Shown here in pieces: positions 17,162 to 26,005 of a stretch of 29,935 nucleotides of DNA. Position 1 is the first letter of the stretch. Every line of letters begins with the position of its first letter. The position numbers and the translations under genes are program-made. The DNA comes from JBGVMW01 sp045125095 (GTDB lineage: Bacteria > Bacillota > Clostridia > Lachnospirales > Lachnospiraceae): contig JBGVMW010000189.1 in the NCBI GenBank assembly GCA_045125095.1, positions 1-29,935 of the forward strand, read 5' to 3'. The notes beneath the pieces are model-generated. The model was not told the DNA's origin and searched no databases. It saw nothing but the letters and a program-made list of their open reading frames with translations.

Positions 17162-17187
17162 CTGTAAGCGATTTGGTGCACTTACAG
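17162..17187. repeat. Small hairpin in the mutL-miaA gap
   Basis: CTGTAAG at 17162-17168 pairs with CTTACAG at 17181-17187 around a 12-base loop. A second small stem, GCTGC/GCAGC with a TTTT loop, lies at 17140-17153 just before the miaA ribosome site. No T-run follows either, so they are not classic terminators. Confidence 0.4.
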
Positions 17188-17211
17188 TATCTACTTTTTA
17201 TTCGTATTAAA

Positions 17212-19275
17212 TTACACAATACGCTTAAATTTCTTTTCTAACTCATATTTTGTCATGGAAATAATCGTCGGTCTTCCGTGAGGACAATTATAAGGATTCT
17301 CACATTTTAGTAATTGATCCATTAATGCCTCCATCTCTTGCATGGACATGGCATGATTACCTTTCACTGCTGCTTTACATGACATGGATGCTAATTTTTC
17401 CAATACAATCTGTGAACCGGTGCTTAAATTATCCGCAGCAAGAGAATCTAACATTTCCATAAGAATATCATTTGCATTCAAATTATACAAATTCATAGGA
17501 ACGGCACATACACTATATTCACGCCCTCCAAAATGCTCAATCTTAAATCCTAATGATTGGAAGGCGTCCATATGCTTGTTTAATACTTCTTCCTCATGCA
17601 TGGATACACTTAATATTATCGGTGGACTGATAAGCTGTGAGGAATGTTCTTTGTTTCTAAGAAGCTCCATGTTCTTTTCATACAGTACTTTTTCATGAGC
17701 CGCATGCTGGTCTACAATAAACAACTTGTCTTCGAATTCAACCAGCCAGTAAGTGTCAAACAACTGACCAATGACACGATGGCGTTTTCTGGATTCTTCG
17801 GATATCAGTCGCGATTCAAACAATTCCATCTGCTCACCTTGCGGAGTGAATTCCGGGGCTTCTGCCGGTTTTTCCACCGGCTCAGTCACGTCATGCTCCG
17901 GTTCTGTTACCGGAATCGATTTTGTTTCAGCAGGCAGCTTAGTTACCGCTTTCGACACTACAGGTTCATTTTCCGGTCCAACAAGACTATGAATTACGGG
18001 CTTTACCGGTACCGACTTTAGCCCCATAGCTGGTTCAACTGTTGCAGTGGCAGTTTCTATTGAAGAAACTGCCTGTTTTTTTGCCAGTCCATCATCCTGC
18101 TTACCTATCCTATTTATGATAGTCTGTTCCGCCTTCGGTGCATACGCCGGTGCCGGTTCCTTTACCAAGGAAGATGCGTTACTTTTCTCTAACCGTTTCT
18201 TCTCAAATGGTTCCGGTGCCGGTTTCTGTACCACAGTCTGCTTCTTTTGAGGCGTTTCCTTGCCAAATTCCACCTGTGGTATCAGCTCCTTTTTATGCAG
18301 TGCCTGATACAGTGTATCTTTAATAAAAGCATATATTTGTTCCGGATTGCTGATGCGAAGCTCCATCTTCTGCGGATGCACATTTACATCTAACAGTTCT
18401 CCATCAATAGTCAAATGTAACACCGTAAATGGGTATTTATGCTGCATCATATATTCCTTATAGGATTCCTCAATTGCCCCGGCAATAATCTTACTCTTTA
18501 CATAGCGTCCATTTACAAAATAATTTTCATAATTTCGATTCCCTCTGGACACAACCGGCTTCCCAATAAATCCTTCCAGCTTAACACCCGGCATTTGTCC
18601 AAACACAGGTATCAGATTTGCTGCAATCTCTCTATGGTAAATATGGTAAATAATATCAGCCAAACGGGTATTCCCGGAGGTGTGCAGTTTTGTCTGGTTA
18701 TTTTGAATGAATTTAAACGCAATATCCGGTCGGGATAAAGCCAGGCGTTCCATCAGTTCACCAATATAAGAGCCTTCTGTCTGTGCTGTTTTCAAAAACT
18801 TCTTTCGTGCAGGCACATTGTAAAAAAGATTGCGCACTAAAAAGGTAGTTCCATCCGGTGCACCAATATCTTCTATACTTTTTTCCACCCCACCATCAAT
18901 CTGGTATCTGGTTCCTGAAAAGGCTCCGGCAGTCTTTGTAATCAGTTCCACCTGTGCCACCGCTGCAATACTGGACAACGCCTCACCACGGAACCCTAAT
19001 GAGCTGATAGACACTAAATCCTCTGCACTTCGGATTTTGCTGGTGGCATGGCGTAGAAATGCAGTTGGCACCTGCTCTCTTTCAATACCTGCACCGTTAT
19101 CTGTAATTCGTATCAGAGAGATACCGCCATCCTTAATCTCCACTGCCACAGACGTAGCACCTGCATCAATGGCATTTTCCACTAACTCCTTTACTACAGA
19201 TAATGGTCGCTCAACCACTTCTCCTGCTGCAATTTTATCAATTGTCTGTTGGTCTAATACTGCTATTTTTCCCAT
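17212..19275 (-). CDS. mutL: DNA mismatch repair protein MutL
   Basis: A 687-residue mismatch-repair protein recruited by MutS. The N-terminal GHKL ATPase domain (about 1-330) has VVERPLSVVKELVENAIDAGA, DNGAGI, LRHATSKI, LGFRGEALSSI and the conserved VNGRYVKS. A Pro/Glu/Val-rich linker (about 345-490) follows, then the C-terminal endonuclease domain with DQHAAHEKVLYE, SCKAAVKGNHAM and CPHGRPT. The endonuclease motifs place it with the nicking MutL type found in bacteria lacking MutH. AGGA lies about 10 bases before the ATG; the gene starts 20 bases after mutS. Confidence 0.97.
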   Translation of the reverse strand: MGKIAVLDQQTIDKIAAGEVVERPLSVVKELVENAIDAGATSVAVEIKDGGISLIRITDNGAGIEREQVPTAFLRHATSKIRSAEDLVSISSLGFRGEALSSIAAVAQVELITKTAGAFSGTRYQIDGGVEKSIEDIGAPDGTTFLVRNLFYNVPARKKFLKTAQTEGSYIGELMERLALSRPDIAFKFIQNNQTKLHTSGNTRLADIIYHIYHREIAANLIPVFGQMPGVKLEGFIGKPVVSRGNRNYENYFVNGRYVKSKIIAGAIEESYKEYMMQHKYPFTVLHLTIDGELLDVNVHPQKMELRISNPEQIYAFIKDTLYQALHKKELIPQVEFGKETPQKKQTVVQKPAPEPFEKKRLEKSNASSLVKEPAPAYAPKAEQTIINRIGKQDDGLAKKQAVSSIETATATVEPAMGLKSVPVKPVIHSLVGPENEPVVSKAVTKLPAETKSIPVTEPEHDVTEPVEKPAEAPEFTPQGEQMELFESRLISEESRKRHRVIGQLFDTYWLVEFEDKLFIVDQHAAHEKVLYEKNMELLRNKEHSSQLISPPIILSVSMHEEEVLNKHMDAFQSLGFKIEHFGGREYSVCAVPMNLYNLNANDILMEMLDSLAADNLSTGSQIVLEKLASMSCKAAVKGNHAMSMQEMEALMDQLLKCENPYNCPHGRPTIISMTKYELEKKFKRIV

Positions 19276-19295
19276 ATTTGCACATTCCTTTTAGC

Positions 19296-21929
19296 TTACC
19301 ATCTGTTCTTCACTTTATTCTGCAACTTATATAAGGCGTTCATGGCATCAATCGGTGTCATATTGGAAATATCAATTTCCTCCAATTCCCTCAAGATGTC
19401 CTCATCCTTTACCGTATCAAAGAAACTGATTTGTTCCGCTTCCACATCTGCCACACGCTCTACCGGCTTTCTGGAGTTAGCAATATCCTTTGCTTTCACA
19501 GAAATATCCGCTTCACTTAATTCTGCTGCAATTTCTTTCGCACGCTCAATGACAGAATCCGGTACACCGGCTAATTTCGCAACCTGAATACCATAACTTC
19601 TATCGGCACCGCCTCTGACAATTTTTCTTAAAAACACAATATCATCGCCACGTTCTTTTACAGCAATGCAGTAATTATTTACGCCATCAATACTACCCTC
19701 TAATTCAGATAGTTCATGATAATGGGTGGCAAACAATGTTTTTGCGCCAAGTATTTTCGGATTGCTGATATGCTCCACAACTGCCCAGGCAATACTCAAA
19801 CCATCAAAGGTACTGGTTCCACGACCAATTTCATCCAACACCAGGAGACTGTTGGCTGTGGCATTTCTTAAAATATTGGCAACCTCTGTCATTTCTACCA
19901 TAAATGTACTTTGACCGGAAGCCAAATCATCCGAAGCACCTACACGGGTAAAGATACGGTCTACAATACCGATTTTGGCAGAGGTTGCAGGTACAAAGCT
20001 TCCTATCTGTGCCATTAACACAATCAATGCTGTCTGGCGCATATAAGTAGATTTACCTGCCATGTTTGGTCCTGTAATAATAGAAATTCTATTTTTATGA
20101 TTATCTAAATAAGTATCATTGTCTACAAACAAATCATTCTGCAACATTTTCTCAACTACAGGATGACGTCCACCTTTAATGTCAATGACACCTTTTTCAT
20201 TTACCTTTGGACGAACAAAATTCTGTTGCTCCGCTACCGCTGCTAAAGACGCTGCCACATCCAGTCTTGCAATGGCATGGGCTGTACTCTGAATTCGAAT
20301 CACTTCTGCCGCAATGGTATCACGCACCGTATTAAAAAGTTCTGTCTCCAATGAGATTAATTTTTCTTCTGAGCCTAAGATTTTATCCTCCAGTTCCTTT
20401 AATTCCGGTGTGATGTAACGCTCTGCATTTGTCAATGTCTGTTTTCTTATATAATAATCCGGAACCATGGAAAGATTGGCTTTTGTAACCTCAAGATAAT
20501 ATCCAAACACCTTGTTAAATTTAATCTTCATGTTCTTAATGCCAGTCTTTTCCCGCTCTTCGGCTTCTAATTTCGCAAGCCATGACTTTCCTTCTACTTT
20601 TGCCCTACGCAGTTCATCAATCTCCTCATGGAAGCCATTTTTAATGATGCCCCCTTCCCGAATGGTAATCGGTGCATCTTCATCAATAGCATCTTCTACC
20701 AACTGACAGATGTCTTCCAGACTGTCCATCTCCTCGTTAATCTGAGTAAGCCAGCTGCTACTTGCAGTATGAAGCAAGTATTTAATCGAAGGCAACATCG
20801 ACAGGGAGGTTTTGAACGCCAGAAGGTCACGAGGATTCGCCGTCTTATAGCTGATACGACTGATTAAACGTTCCAAATCATACACTGGCTGCAAGTACTC
20901 CCTAATTTCTTCTCGAAGAATCATATTGTCCTTTAATTCATCCACCGCATCATATCGGTTCTCGATTTCCTCTTTATCAATCAAAGGCTGTTCAATATAA
21001 GTACGAAGTTTTCTTGCTCCCATAGCCGTTTTCGTCTTGTCTAACACCCATAATAAGGAACCTCTCTTTTGCTTTTCACGAAGGGTTTCTGTCAGTTCAA
21101 GATTTCTTCTTGTTGCACTGTCTAACACCATATACTTTCCAATGGAATAAGTCTGTAAGGTTGTCATATGACCGAGTTCATTTTTCTGTGTTTCATATAA
21201 ATACTGCAGCAATGCACCTGCTGCAATCACACCACAATCATAATCTCCTAAACCAAAGCCATCTAAATTCTGAACCTTAAAATGTTCTTTCAAAAGCTTA
21301 CGACAGGAATCATCCTCAAAATACCAATCATCCAATGTGTAAACAACAGAGCCAATCTGCTGTTTCATGTTGTCTAAATTCAAGCTGCTTAAAAGAAGTG
21401 ATTGGTTGGAAATAATTTCTGTCGGTGCAAATTTAAAAATTTCATCCATTAATTTCTTCTCTGTGTCCAACTCCGTCACAAAATATTCTCCGGTACTGAT
21501 GTCAGCAGCCGACAATCCAAACTTGTCATCAAATCGCACAATACAAACTAAATACTGGTTTTTTCCTTCTTCTAACGCACTAGCATTCAGATTCGTACCC
21601 GGTGTGACAATACGCACCACCTCACGTTTTACCAATCCTTTCGATGCCTTTGGATCTTCTGTCTGTTCACAGATAGCAACTTTATAGCCTTTTCCTACTA
21701 ATTTATTTAAATATCCTTCAACTGCATGGTAAGGAATTCCGCACATAGGCGCACGCTCCTCCAGACCACAATCCTTACCCGTCAATGTGATTTCCAACTC
21801 TCTCGAAGCAGTCAGCGCATCATCAAAAAACATTTCATAAAAATCGCCCAGACGATAAAAAAGAATACAGTCCTTATATTCTTCTTTTGTTTTTACATAC
21901 TGCGCCATCATTGGTGTCAATTGTGCCAT
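19296..21929 (-). CDS. mutS: DNA mismatch repair protein MutS
   Basis: An 877-residue mismatch sensor. The mismatch-binding domain has FYRLGDFYEMFF (Phe-x-Glu) near residue 25-35, followed by the connector, core and clamp regions. The ABC-type ATPase has Walker A GPNMAGKSTYMRQTA, the signature ASDDLASGQSTFMVEM and Walker B LLVLDEIGRGTSTFDGLS. The helix-turn-helix tail (AKLAGVPDSVIERAKEI) and a C-terminal extension follow. Full-length MutS1, with GAGAGG upstream of the ATG. A TGATAAT-like -10 sequence lies about 40 bases upstream, so mutS may have its own promoter after the sulP terminator. Confidence 0.98.
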   Translation of the reverse strand: MAQLTPMMAQYVKTKEEYKDCILFYRLGDFYEMFFDDALTASRELEITLTGKDCGLEERAPMCGIPYHAVEGYLNKLVGKGYKVAICEQTEDPKASKGLVKREVVRIVTPGTNLNASALEEGKNQYLVCIVRFDDKFGLSAADISTGEYFVTELDTEKKLMDEIFKFAPTEIISNQSLLLSSLNLDNMKQQIGSVVYTLDDWYFEDDSCRKLLKEHFKVQNLDGFGLGDYDCGVIAAGALLQYLYETQKNELGHMTTLQTYSIGKYMVLDSATRRNLELTETLREKQKRGSLLWVLDKTKTAMGARKLRTYIEQPLIDKEEIENRYDAVDELKDNMILREEIREYLQPVYDLERLISRISYKTANPRDLLAFKTSLSMLPSIKYLLHTASSSWLTQINEEMDSLEDICQLVEDAIDEDAPITIREGGIIKNGFHEEIDELRRAKVEGKSWLAKLEAEEREKTGIKNMKIKFNKVFGYYLEVTKANLSMVPDYYIRKQTLTNAERYITPELKELEDKILGSEEKLISLETELFNTVRDTIAAEVIRIQSTAHAIARLDVAASLAAVAEQQNFVRPKVNEKGVIDIKGGRHPVVEKMLQNDLFVDNDTYLDNHKNRISIITGPNMAGKSTYMRQTALIVLMAQIGSFVPATSAKIGIVDRIFTRVGASDDLASGQSTFMVEMTEVANILRNATANSLLVLDEIGRGTSTFDGLSIAWAVVEHISNPKILGAKTLFATHYHELSELEGSIDGVNNYCIAVKERGDDIVFLRKIVRGGADRSYGIQVAKLAGVPDSVIERAKEIAAELSEADISVKAKDIANSRKPVERVADVEAEQISFFDTVKDEDILRELEEIDISNMTPIDAMNALYKLQNKVKNRW

Positions 21930-21975
21930 GTTTACCTCTCATTCTACCGAAAACGGCTTATTATCATTCACAACG

Positions 21976-22001
21976 AAAAAGCCTCCTTGTTCAGGAAGCT
22001 T
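21976..22001 (-). terminator. Intrinsic terminator after sulP
   Basis: On the minus strand AGCTTCCT pairs with AGGAGGCT (one G-U pair) around GAACA and is followed by five T residues. A second small stem (CCGGT/ACCGG, 22009-22024) lies just before it. It separates sulP from mutS. Confidence 0.85.
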
Positions 22002-22048
22002 TTCAAAGCCGGTCCAAAAACCGGAAGTATTATATCATTATTTTTATT

Positions 22049-23689
22049 TTATTTCAAGCTTTCTGCTCTCTCCAATGCTGCATCAATATTTTTACAGAAA
22101 TTTTCTTTTCCCACTAATTCCACAAAGCCAGCCTTTTCCATTGCATGATATGGCTGTTCAACCACATGGGACAAAATTAATGTAATATTATTCTTCTTAC
22201 ATCTTTCATAAAACTTCTGCATATTGTGAAGTGCAGTTGCATCTAATGCAGGTACGCTGCGCATACGGAGAATAACTGTATTGGTCTCAGGTGATATGTT
22301 AATTCTTAAGAATTTGTCTGCTGCAGCAAAGAACATTGGTCCTGATATTTCATATACAAGTGTGTTCTTAGGTACCTTGCGCAGATTAATGCTCATTGGA
22401 TCATCTGCTTCATCTACATATTTCCAGCCCTGAACTTCTGTTACATCGCTCATACGCTTCATAAATAATAAAGCTGCTAATACCACACCAACCTCAATTG
22501 CTACTACTAAGTCAAAAATAACTGTTAATGCAAAGGTAAGCACTAATACGATAATATCACTCTTAGGCGCTGTCTTACACAAATCAACAAATTCTCTCCA
22601 CTCAGACATATTGTAAGCAACCATCATTAAGATCGCAGCAATTGTCGGCATTGGAATCAACGCTGCATATGGCATAAGCACCACTAAAACTAACAAAAGC
22701 ACAACTGCATGTACCATACCGGCGATTGGTGTACGACCACCATTTTTTACATTGGCAGCTGTTCTGGCAATGGCACCTGTTGCAGGAATACCACCGAACA
22801 AAGCAGAACCCATATTACCAATACCCTGTGCCACTAATTCCATATTAGAACGATGTCTGCTTCCAATCATACCATCAGAAACTACGCAGGATAATAATGA
22901 TTCAATTGCAGCCAGTATTGCAATTGTAAATGCATCGGACCATACGCTTCGAATAGATTCAAATGTAATATCCGGCATATGGAATGCTGGAAGGTCATTA
23001 GAAATGGTATACAGACTACCAATAGTATTTACAGGTAAATCAGCAATCTTTACAATAGCAGCACCAACGATAACCGCAATCAGCGAACCAGGAATCTGTT
23101 TATTGATCTTTGGCCAGAAAATTAAAATTGCCAGTGAAATCGCAGCAATTACAAATGCCCAGATATTCATAGTTTCAATATTCCCCAAAAACTCTGCCAG
23201 CTTACCAGTTGTTTCAATCGGTGATTTTTCAAAAGTCACACCAAAGAAATCTTTTAACTGACCAATGGCAATGGTTACTGCAATACCGGAAGTAAATCCT
23301 GTTGTAATTGTATATGGGATAAAACGAATCAGGCTTCCCAAACGAAATACACCCATAAGTATTAACATAATACCAGCTAACAAGGTAGCCATAATCAAGC
23401 CATCCATTCCGTTTCTGGCAACAATACTAGCTACAATCGATGCAAATGCAGCTGTTGGTCCTGCAATCTGTACACGACTTCCACCAAAGAAGGAAATTAA
23501 AAATCCTGCAATAATAGCTGTGTAAATACCCTGCTCCGGACTAACACCAGATGCCAGTGCAAGAGCAATTGACAAAGGAAGCGCAATAATGGCAACGATA
23601 ATACCGGCAATCACATCCTTTACCAACTGCTCCTTGGTATAGGTTTTCATAACAGAAAACAATTTCGGTTTCAATTTTTCTTTTTCCAT
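22049..23689 (-). CDS. SulP family inorganic anion transporter with STAS domain
   Basis: A 546-residue membrane transporter. About twelve hydrophobic segments (roughly 25-410) carry SulP signatures: IVAIIALPLSIALALASG, GPTAAFASIVASI and GIGNMGSALFGGIPATGAIARTAANVKNGGRTP. A C-terminal cytoplasmic STAS domain (about 440-546) includes LVYEISGPMFFAAADKFL and RMRSVPALDATALHNM. Family substrates are sulfate, bicarbonate or other anions; the substrate here cannot be told. It lies between leuA and mutS, splitting a usually continuous miaB-mutS run, and is closed off by its own terminator. Its ribosome site AGAGAGGA (10 bases before the ATG) lies in a long inverted repeat. Confidence 0.94.
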   Translation of the reverse strand: MEKEKLKPKLFSVMKTYTKEQLVKDVIAGIIVAIIALPLSIALALASGVSPEQGIYTAIIAGFLISFFGGSRVQIAGPTAAFASIVASIVARNGMDGLIMATLLAGIMLILMGVFRLGSLIRFIPYTITTGFTSGIAVTIAIGQLKDFFGVTFEKSPIETTGKLAEFLGNIETMNIWAFVIAAISLAILIFWPKINKQIPGSLIAVIVGAAIVKIADLPVNTIGSLYTISNDLPAFHMPDITFESIRSVWSDAFTIAILAAIESLLSCVVSDGMIGSRHRSNMELVAQGIGNMGSALFGGIPATGAIARTAANVKNGGRTPIAGMVHAVVLLLVLVVLMPYAALIPMPTIAAILMMVAYNMSEWREFVDLCKTAPKSDIIVLVLTFALTVIFDLVVAIEVGVVLAALLFMKRMSDVTEVQGWKYVDEADDPMSINLRKVPKNTLVYEISGPMFFAAADKFLRINISPETNTVILRMRSVPALDATALHNMQKFYERCKKNNITLILSHVVEQPYHAMEKAGFVELVGKENFCKNIDAALERAESLK

Positions 23690-23699
23690 AATAGTAAAA

Positions 23700-23787
23700 T
23701 CCTCTCTTGCATTGTAAATTAATTAGAAAAAATACAAAATCACAAGATCTAATATTATTCCTATTTATTACAATTTTCAAGAGAGGA
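23700..23787 (-). promoter_or_regulatory. Inverted repeat covering the sulP ribosome binding site
   Basis: TCCTCTCTTG at 23700-23709 pairs perfectly with 23778-23787. After a small bulge, ATTGTAA (23711-23717) pairs with 23768-23774, enclosing about 50 bases. In the mRNA the 3' arm is CAAGAGAGGA, the sulP Shine-Dalgarno site, so folding would hide it. This could be a translational switch, or the repeat could instead act as a DNA operator. No known riboswitch class is recognised. Confidence 0.55.
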
Positions 23788-23805
23788 TTATCGAAAAAGA
23801 AACTT

Positions 23806-23834
23806 TTTATTAATTTTTTCTAAAACTTTGTCAA
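23806..23834 (-). promoter_or_regulatory. Putative sulP promoter
   Basis: TTGACA (23829-23834) is perfect. A 17-base spacer leads to AATAAA (23806-23811), a weak -10 box. Transcription from about 23799 would include both arms of the inverted repeat at 23700-23787 in the 5' leader. Confidence 0.5.
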
Positions 23835-23859
23835 ATCCAACAATTTTTTTGTGTTATTT

Positions 23860-25515
23860 TTAGATGCTATTATTGATTGCAGTCAGCAATGCTCCAATAG
23901 AAGCAATAATAATATCTTCGTGTACACCAGCACCCCAGAAGGTATCTCCATTTTCCATAGTAATACCTACATACGCAATTGCCTTAGAATTAGAACCTAT
24001 ATTCAATGCATGCTCCTGATAACAGGTAATGGTATATTTTAAACCATAGGTTGCTTTTAATGCGTTGCTCACTGCATCTAATCTACCATTACCGGATGCA
24101 GTCGACTGTGTCATCTTGCCATGGAAGGTTGAGGTAACCATAGCAGTGATACCATTTTCCTGACGGTAATGACATTCAGGAATCGCATATGGCTCTGTTT
24201 TGTCTATGAAATTTTCTTTAAAAATATCATAGATTTCTTCTGGAGATAATTCCTTATGCTCATGGTCAGACACACCCTTAGCTGCATAACCCATAGCTTC
24301 ACGCATTTTTGCAGGAAGGTGTAAATCGTATTTCTGCTCTAAGATATAACCGACACCACCTTTTCCTGACTGGCTGTTAATACGGATAACATCTGCATCA
24401 TAGTTTCTGCCTACATCTGTTGGGTCAATTGGCAAATATGGTACAGTCCAATGGTCAGGGTCAAAATCATTACGCCACTGCATGCCTTTTGCGATAGCAT
24501 CCTGATGAGAACCGGAAAATGCCGCAAATACAAGAGAACCGCTGTATGGATTTCTTTCATTAATCTTCATGTTTGTGACACGCTCGTATAACTCGCAGAT
24601 TTTTGGCATATCAGAAAAATCCAATTCCGGATCCACGCCATGAGAATACATATTTAACGCAAGCGCAACAATGTCAACATTACCAGTACGTTCACCGTTC
24701 CCAAATAAAGTTCCCTCAATACGGTCAGCACCTGCTAATACACCTAATTCTGCATCCGCAACACCGCATGCTCTGTCATTGTGTGGATGTAACGACAGCA
24801 CCACATTTTCACGATAATTCAAATGTGTGCTCATGTATTCAATCTGGCTTGCATAGATATGAGGCATTGCTGTCTCTACCGTTGCCGGAAGATTGATAAT
24901 TACTTTTTTATCTGCGGTTGGCTGCCATACGTCTAATACACCATTGCAGACTTCTAATGCGTATTCCACTTCTGTTCCGTGGAAACTCTCAGGGCTATAT
25001 TCAAACAGGAAATTCCCCTCTGTTTCGTCCGCTAACTGCTTTAACATTTTTGCACCTTCCACTGCAATATTTAAAATCTCTTCTTTTGATTTTTTAAATA
25101 CCTGCTCACGCTGTGCCACAGATGTAGAGTTATATAAATGCACTACCGCACGCTTGCAGCCCTTTAATGCTTCAAACGTCTTCTTAATAATATGCTCTCT
25201 TGCCTGTGTCAGCACCTGAATGGTAACATCATCCGGGATTAATTTTCTTTCAATTAAAGCTCTTGTAAATGCATATTCTGTTTCAGAAGCTGCCGGAAAC
25301 CCAATCTCAATTTCCTTAAATCCAATCTCCACAAGAAGCTTAAAGAATGCAATCTTATCTTCTAAGCTCATAGGAACAATCAAAGCCTGATTGCCATCTC
25401 GTAAATCTACACTACACCAGGTTGGTGCTTTATCAATATAATCCTTTTTTGTCCATTCAAAACATGGTTCTGGTGGAAGAAAATATCCTCTGGTATACTT
25501 TTCAAAATTCTTCAT
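23860..25515 (-). CDS. leuA: 2-isopropylmalate synthase
   Basis: About 551 residues. It condenses acetyl-CoA with 2-ketoisovalerate, the first committed step of leucine synthesis. The DRE-TIM barrel has CSVDLRDGNQALIVP (metal-binding Asp), EIEIGFPAASETEY, SLHPHNDRACGVAD and LFGNGERTGNVDIVALALN. The C-terminal part (about 430-551) is the LeuA regulatory domain for leucine feedback. The sequence looks like the longer type with FEKYTRGYFLPPEP at the start. Start chosen at 25515 because GGAGG lies 5-6 bases upstream; the ATG at 25533 precedes that site. No leuB, leuC or leuD is nearby. Expression is controlled by the upstream leucine T-box. Confidence 0.97.
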   Translation of the reverse strand: MKNFEKYTRGYFLPPEPCFEWTKKDYIDKAPTWCSVDLRDGNQALIVPMSLEDKIAFFKLLVEIGFKEIEIGFPAASETEYAFTRALIERKLIPDDVTIQVLTQAREHIIKKTFEALKGCKRAVVHLYNSTSVAQREQVFKKSKEEILNIAVEGAKMLKQLADETEGNFLFEYSPESFHGTEVEYALEVCNGVLDVWQPTADKKVIINLPATVETAMPHIYASQIEYMSTHLNYRENVVLSLHPHNDRACGVADAELGVLAGADRIEGTLFGNGERTGNVDIVALALNMYSHGVDPELDFSDMPKICELYERVTNMKINERNPYSGSLVFAAFSGSHQDAIAKGMQWRNDFDPDHWTVPYLPIDPTDVGRNYDADVIRINSQSGKGGVGYILEQKYDLHLPAKMREAMGYAAKGVSDHEHKELSPEEIYDIFKENFIDKTEPYAIPECHYRQENGITAMVTSTFHGKMTQSTASGNGRLDAVSNALKATYGLKYTITCYQEHALNIGSNSKAIAYVGITMENGDTFWGAGVHEDIIIASIGALLTAINNSI

Positions 25516-25541
25516 ACTTACCTCCATTATCATTAAGAAAA

Positions 25542-25561
25542 GAGTACTGTTTTCAGAACTC
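25542..25561 (-). terminator. Weak terminator-like hairpin just before leuA
   Basis: On the minus strand GAGTTCTG and CAGTACTC form a stem with one mismatch around AAAA, followed by TTTTCTT. It lies about 25 bases before the leuA start codon. It could be a second attenuation point or chance. Confidence 0.35.
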
Positions 25562-25617
25562 TCGCGCCGAGCCCGGTCGCTTGCGACATACTACATTTCG
25601 CGTGAGTGCACATCCTA

Positions 25618-25685
25618 TTTTATATACTAGGAAATTCAGTCACTATGTGACAAAATAAAATGTTGTAATTTCCTAGTATATAAAA
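25618..25685. repeat. Perfect 19-bp inverted repeat in the leuA leader
   Basis: TTTTATATACTAGGAAATT at 25618-25636 is repeated exactly inverted at 25667-25685 around a 30-base centre, which itself holds a small stem (GTCAC/GTGAC, 25639-25651). The right arm overlaps the T-run of the T-box terminator. It looks like a small MITE-like insertion or an additional RNA stem in read-through transcripts. Confidence 0.8.
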
Positions 25686-25724
25686 AAACTTCCATCCCCG
25701 GCTTATTGCCATAGAGACGGAAGT
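25682..25724 (-). terminator. T-box intrinsic terminator
   Basis: A 9-bp stem (25688-25696 with 25716-25724, one G-U pair) is followed on the minus strand by seven T residues. It competes with the T-box antiterminator and ends transcription when leucyl-tRNA is charged. Confidence 0.9.
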
Positions 25725-25964
25725 TAACTAATCAACTTACGCGGTACCACCCTAATTTTGTGATAATCACACACTCAACGGATACATGCTATATCCTTCC
25801 CTCTATAACGGTAGGGCTCCGTCTGCGTCTACTCTCATAAGATTTCGGGCAGCAGCTCCAAGGCGAGTTCCAATCATTCCCTCTACTGCTTCACATCAAC
25901 CAGCAGCTTTCTGAAATCAAGAATCAGTGTACTATTCCTTTTCATCGCATTACATCTTAGAAAC
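25682..25964 (-). promoter_or_regulatory. Leucine-type T-box leader of leuA
   Basis: The conserved T-box AGGGTGGTACCGCG is at 25740-25753 (minus strand), preceded by Stem I features (GATGAAAAGGAATAG near 25932-25946, a GGTTGATGTGAA distal loop) and the Stem III end CCGTTA. The terminator stem ACTTCCGTC/GATGGAAGT (25688-25724) is followed by a run of T. GATTTC and GAAATC close the specifier loop; the likely specifier is CUU at 25839-25841, with the overlapping UUA also a leucine codon. Uncharged tRNA-Leu would stabilise the antiterminator and switch leuA on. Confidence 0.93.
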
Positions 25965-25970
25965 AACATT

Positions 25971-25999
25971 AGGTTACCACCGTTTCTTAAAGTTGTCAA
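25971..25999 (-). promoter_or_regulatory. Putative promoter of the T-box/leuA transcript
   Basis: TTGACA (25994-25999) is perfect and is followed after 17 bases by TAACCT (25971-25976), a moderate -10. It begins 7 bases past the miaB stop codon and would start RNA near 25964, just before Stem I. Confidence 0.65.
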
Positions 26000-26005
26000 T
26001 ACCTT

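Noticed and set aside
17125..17181. N-terminal extension of MiaA
   Set aside because: The family starts just before the P-loop, and the ribosome site favours 17124.
18830..19294. 154-residue plus-strand open frame
   Set aside because: Antisense to the MutL ATPase domain; no ribosome site.
21726..22148. 140-residue plus-strand open frame spanning the mutS-sulP gap
   Set aside because: Runs antisense across the end of sulP, its terminator and the start of mutS; no plausible start or homology.
22752..23261. 169-residue plus-strand open frame
   Set aside because: Antisense to the SulP coding region, no ribosome site, composition of a shadow frame.
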